DNA from: a virus
DNA length: 34,065 nucleotides
IMG/VR virus record: IMGVR_UViG_3300028146_000026
Location: 1-34,065 of that record
Direction: 5' to 3' (one strand)
Translations under genes and position numbers: made by a program
Shown here: piece by piece, positions 28,903 to 34,065 of the stretch
Numbering within the stretch: the first letter of the stretch is position 1
Layout of the letters: every line of letters starts with the position of its first letter
Notes under the pieces: model-generated
What the model was told of the DNA's origin: nothing
Database searches by the model: none
The model's input: the letters and a program-made list of their open reading frames with translations, nothing else

Positions 28903-30051
28903 ATGGCAGTCACGACCGTTCAAGCCAATAACAAACTCATTGTCTTCCGAAAGGAAGTCACTCGCGAATACATCCGCCAGAACCTCTTCTCGCCGTACAT
29001 CGGATCAGAAATGACCGCGATCATTCGCGTCATCAACGATCTCAAGAAGGGCGGCGAGCAGATCAACATCCCCCTGATCGCACGCCTCAGGAACGTGCCG
29101 ATCGCCACCGGGACACTGGTCGGAAACGAAGAGAACATTGACAACTACGGTGATCGCGCCTGGATCGACTGGGCACGTAACGCCGTCCGCATTCCCCGTT
29201 CCGAAGAGCAGAAGTCCAGCATTGACCTCTTTGGTCAGGCCCGGCCGCTGCTGGAAGACTGGGGCAAGGAGCTTCAGCGCGATGAGATCATTGACGCGTT
29301 CTATGCGGTGCCCTTGGCCTCCACTGCGCCTGCGGGTTTGGGTTCGGCCAACGGACAGAGAGTCAATGGTGTTTACTTCGATGCTGCCACAGCAGCCCAG
29401 CGTAATACTTGGATTGTCGATAATGCCGATCGCGTGCTCGTCGGCGGCGCCACCGGCAACATCAACGTAGTCTGGGCCACTGCGCTCGCCAACGTAACGG
29501 CGGCGATGACCCTCTCTGCGGCATCGCTCAACAAGATGAAGCGTTTGGCGAAAAAGGCAAACCCGCGCATCCGGCCGTACAAGCTCAAGAATGGCTGTGA
29601 ATACTTCGTGGTGTTCGCCGGCAGCAATTGCTTCCGCGACCTCCAGAACGACACGACCATCATCACCGCGAACACGCAGGCTCGCCCGCGCGAGGGGGAC
29701 GGTCTCGACAAAAATCCGCTCTTCCAAGACGGTGATCTGCTGTACAACGGCATGATCATTCGGGAAATCCCAGAAATGGATGTCCGCCTGCCTGTGACTT
29801 ACACCACGGCTGGTGCCGGCGGCACGGTCGCAACAGCGCCGGTATGGCTCACTGGTCAGTCCGCCATGGCCTGGTGCTGGGGCCGCATGCCAACGCCGAC
29901 TTTCCTCAAAGAGGATGACTACCAATTTTTTCGCGGGGTGGGAATAATGATGGCATATGGTATGAAGACAATCGCTAAACTAAATCCCGCAAATAACTAT
30001 AAAAATTGGGGACTTTTCACTGGTTACTTTGCCAGTGCAGCGGACACCTAG
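28903..30051 (+). CDS. Major capsid protein (HK97-fold, P22/N4-gp56-like group)
   Basis: A 382-residue coat protein. The start VTTVQANNKLIVFRKEVTRE, KKGGEQINIPLIARL, and AWIDWARNAVRI segments match a widespread capsid group of podoviruses; an ANPRIRPYKLKNG stretch and FRGVGIMMAYGMKTIA follow. It forms the icosahedral shell around the scaffold. From about 29930 to the stop, codon use turns AT-rich relative to the rest, next to the homing endonuclease gene, which may mark recoding or co-conversion. Confidence 0.88.
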   Translation: MAVTTVQANNKLIVFRKEVTREYIRQNLFSPYIGSEMTAIIRVINDLKKGGEQINIPLIARLRNVPIATGTLVGNEENIDNYGDRAWIDWARNAVRIPRSEEQKSSIDLFGQARPLLEDWGKELQRDEIIDAFYAVPLASTAPAGLGSANGQRVNGVYFDAATAAQRNTWIVDNADRVLVGGATGNINVVWATALANVTAAMTLSAASLNKMKRLAKKANPRIRPYKLKNGCEYFVVFAGSNCFRDLQNDTTIITANTQARPREGDGLDKNPLFQDGDLLYNGMIIREIPEMDVRLPVTYTTAGAGGTVATAPVWLTGQSAMAWCWGRMPTPTFLKEDDYQFFRGVGIMMAYGMKTIAKLNPANNYKNWGLFTGYFASAADT

Positions 30052-30070
30052 TAATATACTATATATTACT
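30050..30070. repeat. Perfect AT-rich inverted repeat between capsid and HNH genes
   Basis: AGTAATATA and TATATTACT are perfect 9-bp complements separated by CTA. The repeat covers the capsid and HNH stop codons, which converge seven bases apart. It could be a bidirectional terminator, without a T run, or a mark of the endonuclease insertion. Confidence 0.6.
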
Positions 30071-30799
30071 TAGGTGCTTCCATCTTTTGCCTAGCAAAAT
30101 GCGTCCAACTTGCTGTTGTGTAATATCGCAGTTTGCGGCTATGGCTCTTTGGCTCAGACCATCTCGGCTCATAGCGAAAATCTTAGCGATGTCATCTTCA
30201 GTAAGCTTGGCGCGCGCATTACCCGAGCCCCGGCTAGGTGGGGATGGAAAGGCAGGGGCTTCGCTCTTAGCGAGGCCGGTCAAATGCCCCCAGTTCTGTC
30301 CCTTCTCGATGAGACGAACAGCTACGGGGGAGACGTTGAATTTCTCGGCAACTAAATAGCGCCGCACTCCGGCCCTACGCAGCTCCAGAATTTTCAACAC
30401 GTCTTCTTCCCAGAGCTTTGCCTTCGGGTGATGGGTGCCTTTTATGCGATTGCGGCTGAAGCCCAGTTCGCGAAAACCGTGGAGCATATTTTCAGATCGA
30501 GTAGCGAGTTCTAAGTTCACAAGACGGTTGTCGAACTTGATGCCGTTTTTGTGGTTGACCTCGATGCCCTTCTGAATTGGCCCATTGAATGCCTGCCAGA
30601 CGATGCGATGCGCTAGAGGGTGTCTTTGTTTCCCATCCGCCCCGTAAAGATGGAAGGTGACATAGCCGTTGCCCTCGATGCGACCCGCCAGAAGTCTCCG
30701 TTGCTGGCGATTACCTCGGGTAAGCACCCGAGCGCAATGCCCCTGATCAGAAACCAAATATCGGTCAAAGTCAGGGGCGGGTCTCCATTCTTCATCCAT
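30059..30799 (-). CDS. HNH homing endonuclease (NUMOD4-HNH)
   Basis: A 246-residue mobile endonuclease. Residues ~5-45 carry a NUMOD4-like start (EWRPAPDFDRYLVSDQGH), followed by an HNH_3 motif (LAHRIVWQAFNG, VNHKNGIKFDNRLVNLELAT) with the His-Asn-His ligands, and a C-terminal region with two helix-turn-helix-like repeats (LWEEDVLKILELRRAGV and LTEDDIAKIFAMSRDGL). I chose ATG at 30799 with AGGAGGA eight bases upstream. It lies against the virion operon between the capsid gene and a hairpin, as a freestanding homing gene. It would cut endonuclease-free relatives. Confidence 0.87.
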   Translation of the reverse strand: MDEEWRPAPDFDRYLVSDQGHCARVLTRGNRQQRRLLAGRIEGNGYVTFHLYGADGKQRHPLAHRIVWQAFNGPIQKGIEVNHKNGIKFDNRLVNLELATRSENMLHGFRELGFSRNRIKGTHHPKAKLWEEDVLKILELRRAGVRRYLVAEKFNVSPVAVRLIEKGQNWGHLTGLAKSEAPAFPSPPSRGSGNARAKLTEDDIAKIFAMSRDGLSQRAIAANCDITQQQVGRILLGKRWKHLSNI

Positions 30800-30902
30800 G
30801 ACAAATCCTCCTAGAAACACTCTAGTTTCTCCGAGGCGTCATGTCAACCAAATCTGGCGCTGATACCTAATAGTCCTCCCGACGCGTAGGATCAGCTCAG
30901 AC

Positions 30903-30934
30903 GGGCGGCGGTTCCCGTGTTCGCACCGCCGCCC
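30903..30934 (+). terminator. Strong hairpin downstream of the capsid region
   Basis: GGGCGGCGGT and ACCGCCGCCC form a perfect 10-bp stem with a 12-base loop. No T run follows, only ATTTCCC. It may be the original capsid-gene processing or termination hairpin, now separated from the capsid by the HNH gene. It lies 30 bases before the next ORF. Confidence 0.55.
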
Positions 30935-30964
30935 ATTTCCCATTCCCTCTCAAGGATCAAACCC

Positions 30965-31561
30965 ATGCGCAAACTCGTTCGCAATATGCTTGGCTCGGTT
31001 GCTGCGGGGCTGTTCGCCATCGCAGCGCTCGCCACCACCATCACGCCCATTGCGGCACAGCCATTGCCGCTCACGCCTCGCTCGTTCGCGGCTCGTATGT
31101 TCCCGACCGAGCAGACGCACTATCTGCGCTTTCCGATTACCTTCACGTCGTGCGTTCCGGTCTCGCTTACCTGCACGTTCAAGGTGGGAAGCGTTCCCTA
31201 CAATTCGTTCATGGTGCGGGCCTTTACGCAGACCTACACCACATTTACCGGCGCAACCACGGCAACGGTATCGTTCGGCACGACCTCAACCGCCGCTGTC
31301 AACCTCATGGCCGCGGCGACCATCCTCACCGCCGGCAACGCGGTTGCCCAGACCATCGCGGCCGGTGGCCTCGGCACGACCGTCACCGGCAACGGCATCG
31401 CCCAAACCGGAACGCTCGGCGGCTTCGATATCTTCGCCACGATCACCTACACGGTGGCCGTCGCGACTGCCGGCAACGCGGTCGGGATCATCGAGTACAT
31501 CGCCCCGAACGATGGCGCCTGCACCGCTGTCGGCACCGGCGCAACCGCTCCGGGCTGCTAA
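30965..31561 (+). CDS. Exported head/decoration-like protein
   Basis: A 198-residue protein with a signal-like N-terminus (hydrophobic ~8-30, cleavage after IAA) followed by a beta-rich Thr/Ala/Gly sequence (ITYTVAVATAG and VGIIEYIAPND) similar to small structural proteins encoded after podovirus capsids. Four cysteines are present. AAGGATC precedes ATG 30965. A signal peptide on a capsid-neighbour protein is odd. Confidence 0.65.
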   Translation: MRKLVRNMLGSVAAGLFAIAALATTITPIAAQPLPLTPRSFAARMFPTEQTHYLRFPITFTSCVPVSLTCTFKVGSVPYNSFMVRAFTQTYTTFTGATTATVSFGTTSTAAVNLMAAATILTAGNAVAQTIAAGGLGTTVTGNGIAQTGTLGGFDIFATITYTVAVATAGNAVGIIEYIAPNDGACTAVGTGATAPGC

Positions 31562-31610
31562 CGATCCTCCGGCCGGGGAGCCCTCCCTGTTTATCCCCGA
31601 CCCACCTTGG

Positions 31611-31629
31611 CGCGGCAGACAAAGCCGCG
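31611..31629 (+). terminator. Hairpin between two head genes
   Basis: CGCGGC and GCCGCG form a perfect 6-bp stem with a 7-base loop, followed by a pyrimidine-rich TTCCTTCTCCTCTTT. It may be a weak terminator or an mRNA-processing hairpin that lowers expression of the downstream genes. Confidence 0.45.
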
Positions 31630-31658
31630 TTCCTTCTCCTCTTTGAAAGGTCGCCGTC

Positions 31659-32039
31659 ATGTCGGTCACCAACAATGCCGTCTTGTTCGTGTTCTCGAAT
31701 GACGGCCAAACCATCGTTGAACTCGTTCCCGGACCTGCCGCTGCGCAGAACACGGCCGTCAGAATCAACAATGAGGTCATTCGCGTCCTCAAATCGGTTT
31801 CCACCGGCAGCCTTCAGTTGCCGAGCATGCTCAACGGCGAAGCCAATGAGGCCATTGTTGTCGTCAACGAGACGGCCGTCACGATCAACATCTATCCCGC
31901 GGTCGGCGAGAAGACGAACGGCAACACCAATACGGCCTTTCAGATTACGACCGGTATCAGCGGGATTTTCATCCCCGTTCTGGCCTCGGTCGGCAATTAC
32001 CCCAGTACCCTCGATTGGCGCTGTGCGCTGATCCCATAA
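31659..32039 (+). CDS. Head structural protein
   Basis: A 126-residue beta-rich protein (VLFVFSNDGQTIVELVPG, VVVNETAVTINIYPAVG) without signal peptide. GAAAGG lies upstream of the ATG. Its place after the capsid and its composition fit a decoration or head-completion protein. No specific family is recognised. Confidence 0.65.
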   Translation: MSVTNNAVLFVFSNDGQTIVELVPGPAAAQNTAVRINNEVIRVLKSVSTGSLQLPSMLNGEANEAIVVVNETAVTINIYPAVGEKTNGNTNTAFQITTGISGIFIPVLASVGNYPSTLDWRCALIP

Positions 32040-32050
32040 TCGGAGGACAC

Positions 32051-32533
32051 ATGACGAAGGTTACCTACATTCCGCAGGACTCTAGCGATCCCGCCATGAA
32101 CATCTGGAACGGGGTCAAGTTCCAGGCGAATGTTCCAGTTGAACTCGATCCAAAAAACCGGGCGCATGGCTATCCGGTGCCAGTGCGAAGAACGATCACT
32201 GACCCAGTAACCGGCCGTGAAATGTTCGAATACAAGGAGACGTGGGTTTCCATGATCGAACTCGCCAAGACAAACCCGAGTTTTCAAGTCGAAGGCGAAG
32301 TTCCGGCTGTTGCCCGCAAGCCCGGCCGTCCACGCATCCCGCGGACCTCCGAGGACTATCGCAGCCATGCCCAAGCGTGGATTGCCGCGGCGGACAATCA
32401 CGAGGAGCTTGAGGAGCGCTGGACCGAAGAGGAACCACTGCGCGAGCGCTGCGGCGTCGGCGATGACGATCTGTCCTACCTGCGGCCGTTCTTCGAAGCC
32501 AAGCACCATGAACTGAAGAAGCAGGCCGCCTGA
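32051..32533 (+). CDS. Head-tail region hypothetical protein
   Basis: A 160-residue protein. The N-terminal half is beta-rich (VKFQANVPVELDPKNRAHG, VPVRRT) and the C-terminal half acidic-helical. GGAGGA lies close to ATG 32051. TGATG overlap with the gp4-like gene. Probable virion assembly function by position. Confidence 0.63.
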   Translation: MTKVTYIPQDSSDPAMNIWNGVKFQANVPVELDPKNRAHGYPVPVRRTITDPVTGREMFEYKETWVSMIELAKTNPSFQVEGEVPAVARKPGRPRIPRTSEDYRSHAQAWIAAADNHEELEERWTEEEPLRERCGVGDDDLSYLRPFFEAKHHELKKQAA

Positions 32534-32916
32534 TGCCCGGCGCCTACCGCACGCAGACTGATCTCGTCCTAGAGGCGCTCGCGAACCTCGGCGTCCTCGC
32601 GTCGGGACAAGCGCCCGATGTCGAGGACGTGCAGTACGTGACGGAAAAGTTGGACGCGATCTATCGCATGCTGGCGGGCCTCGATATCTGCTACATCCCG
32701 GATCCCAACAACATCCCCGGAGCGTTCTTCTCCCCCCTGGCCGATATCGTCGCCGGGGATTGCGCGACCAAGTTCGGAAGCAATCCCGATGACTTCGCAA
32801 AACTGACTCAGAAGGGACTTGGTGTACCCCCCGGAAGCGGAGCGGCGGCCATGGCCCTCAAGCAGATCAGCAGGGGCCGGCCGACGTTCGAGGCCTTGCG
32901 GGTGCATTACTTCTGA
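32533..32916 (+). CDS. P22 gp4-like head-tail connector
   Basis: A 127-residue helical protein with the length and pattern of P22 gp4 tail accessory factors (QTDLVLEALANLGVLASGQ, then VQYVTEKLDAIYRMLAGLD). Gp4 binds the portal after packaging and begins tail formation. Its position directly before the gp10-like gene matches P22. The homology is read by eye. Confidence 0.72.
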   Translation: MPGAYRTQTDLVLEALANLGVLASGQAPDVEDVQYVTEKLDAIYRMLAGLDICYIPDPNNIPGAFFSPLADIVAGDCATKFGSNPDDFAKLTQKGLGVPPGSGAAAMALKQISRGRPTFEALRVHYF

Positions 32917-34065
32917 TGCGCGGCCCATTCCCTATCAACTGGCCCATTAGCAGCTTTCCCGGCAATACATCGCAGGAAAGCGCGGGCAGGGTGCTGAATT
33001 GTTGCTCGGAACCTCTCGGCCCAGGCGGACCATCGCCCGCTGCGTACCATCGCCAGCCGGGCCTGTCGCAACATGCCGTCACTACGCAGACCGGCTATCG
33101 CGGCGGTCTCATCGTCAATAACCTCTCCTATGAGACATGGCTGAACGAGGCTGCGACAATTGATACCGGGGGGAACGTAACGCTGCTTGGCGCCTTCCCC
33201 GGCTCCAAGCATGTGTCGATCGCCAGAAACCAGAACGCGCATCCCGACGTGGTGGCGGTCGATATCGACAATGGCGCCTATATCCTCGATACGTCAGCGC
33301 TCGCCAGCGCGACGGCAACGGCCACGATCGGCGGCTCGGTCTTCATTGCCGGTGATCAGGTCTCACTCACGTTCACCAATAGCACTCTCGCCGGCTTCCC
33401 GGTTACGGTTACCTATACGCTCGGATCATCGGAAACCGTCACCACCATCGCGACGGGCCTCAAAAACCTCATCAATGCCAGTGCGCCGCTAATTGCCGCC
33501 AATCTTACTGCGCTCTCTGCGCTTGGCGTCATCACCATTTCCCAGCAGGGAAGTGTTGGAAATCTAACGACGGTCTCCTCGTCCGTGGTGTTCGTCGGCG
33601 ATTCAACTAACCTTGTGAGTTCCATCACCGGCACCGGCAATGAGACGGTAACGATTGTTCCCGGAACCGGCAGTGTCACCGCTACCATTGGCGGAACGAT
33701 CTTCACGGCCGGCGATACGGTGTCGCTGACATTCTCGAACACTTCGATCCCGACCTTTCCGGTAAAGATCACCTATACACTTGGCGGCGGCTCCTCGGCC
33801 ATCATCATCGCTAACAACCTCGTTGCGCTGATCAACGCTAATGCCACGCTAACCGCCGCGAGCATCAGCGCATCGAACGGCGGCACGGCCGTCATCACGA
33901 TCCTGCAGCCGATTGGAAATGAAACCGTAACCCTGACCGCGATGTCGGGCGGCTCAGGAACGCCTGGCATCGTGTTCGCAGGGACACCGCTGGCCTATAA
34001 TGGCCTCGGCAGGATGCCGCAGCCGAATTCGGTCTGCTTTCAGGACGGCTATTTTTTCTTCACGA
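32916..34065 (+). CDS. P22 gp10-like tail hub protein with inserted repeats (partial)
   Basis: The gene runs off the window; 383 residues are visible. The N-terminus (PINWPISSFPGNTSQESAGR, VLNCCSE) matches the start of packaged-DNA stabilisation proteins of the gp10 type, and GLGRMPQPNSVCFQDGYFFFT resumes that pattern at the end. Between them, two related beta domains (residues ~130-240 and ~252-350) appear inserted. Gp10 forms the tail hub closing the portal. TGATG overlap with the gp4-like gene. Confidence 0.72.
   Translation, partial: MRGPFPINWPISSFPGNTSQESAGRVLNCCSEPLGPGGPSPAAYHRQPGLSQHAVTTQTGYRGGLIVNNLSYETWLNEAATIDTGGNVTLLGAFPGSKHVSIARNQNAHPDVVAVDIDNGAYILDTSALASATATATIGGSVFIAGDQVSLTFTNSTLAGFPVTVTYTLGSSETVTTIATGLKNLINASAPLIAANLTALSALGVITISQQGSVGNLTTVSSSVVFVGDSTNLVSSITGTGNETVTIVPGTGSVTATIGGTIFTAGDTVSLTFSNTSIPTFPVKITYTLGGGSSAIIIANNLVALINANATLTAASISASNGGTAVITILQPIGNETVTLTAMSGGSGTPGIVFAGTPLAYNGLGRMPQPNSVCFQDGYFFFT
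33310..33970 (+). repeat. Tandem beta-domain duplication inside the gp10-like protein
   Basis: Two copies share ATIGG-x-x-F-x-AGD-x-VSLTF, FPV-x-x-TYTLG and L-x-x-LINA, starting at about 33312 and 33676. They are spaced about 121 residues apart and are diverged at DNA level, so the duplication is not recent. Confidence 0.68.

Noticed and set aside
29005-29925. 306-residue minus-strand ORF opposite the capsid gene
   Set aside because: It is a shadow of the capsid coding sequence in a GC-rich genome.
31150-32031. 293-residue Arg/Ser-rich plus-strand ORF spanning two head genes
   Set aside because: It is out of frame with both supported genes, crosses a hairpin and is a low-complexity shadow.
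31997-32800. 267-residue minus-strand ORF in the gp4/head region
   Set aside because: It is an antisense Arg-rich shadow without ribosome site.

Overview
The window is 34 kb of a temperate, short-tailed (podovirus-like) phage or prophage of an alphaproteobacterium, most likely of the Rhizobiales. The morphology call rests on a P22-type portal, a P22 gp4-like connector and a gp10-like hub. The temperate call rests on a tyrosine integrase, an excisionase-like gene and a two-repressor immunity region with four copies of one operator. The host call rests on a phage GcrA homologue (a regulator family known only from Alphaproteobacteria), paired GANTC sites in a promoter, and an RlpA-like/NlpC-like lysin of a type common in rhizobial phages.

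Layout. (1) 59-2819, plus strand: lysis-type cassette, a membrane-anchored two-domain lysin followed by six small genes, most of them membrane proteins. (2) 2945-3022: integrase terminator and a parS-like palindrome. (3) 3038-7051, minus strand: left operon with integrase, excisionase, Red-beta/RecT-like annealing protein, small accessory genes and a nest of overlapping tiny membrane ORFs. (4) 7058-7507: immunity region with four TGTGC-N7-GCACA operators around a 91-residue repressor. (5) 7508-14227, plus strand: early/middle operon with Cro-like protein, GIY-YIG protein, GcrA, DnaA-domain-IV-like protein, RusA-like resolvase, a DUF1376-like replication protein, a NusG paralogue and several unknowns, mostly joined by ATGA stop/start overlaps. 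(6) 14244-14381: candidate late promoter with two GANTC sites inside its spacer, followed by a structured leader. (7) 14417-34065: packaging and virion genes in the order terminase, portal, a 7-kb cassette of exported tail-fibre-like proteins, scaffold, major capsid, head proteins, gp4-like and gp10-like proteins. This block is interrupted by two minus-strand insertions: a three-gene cassette at 15227-15917 and an HNH homing endonuclease at 30059-30799.

How it may work together. The repressor would silence both early operons through the shared operator. After derepression, the right operon makes GcrA and a NusG paralogue. GcrA could activate the GANTC-bearing late promoter and the NusG paralogue could act on the structured leader; this circuit is inferred and not demonstrated. 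I saw no tRNA, rRNA, CRISPR array, insertion sequence or diversity-generating retroelement. All calls come from reading the sequence, without any database search.
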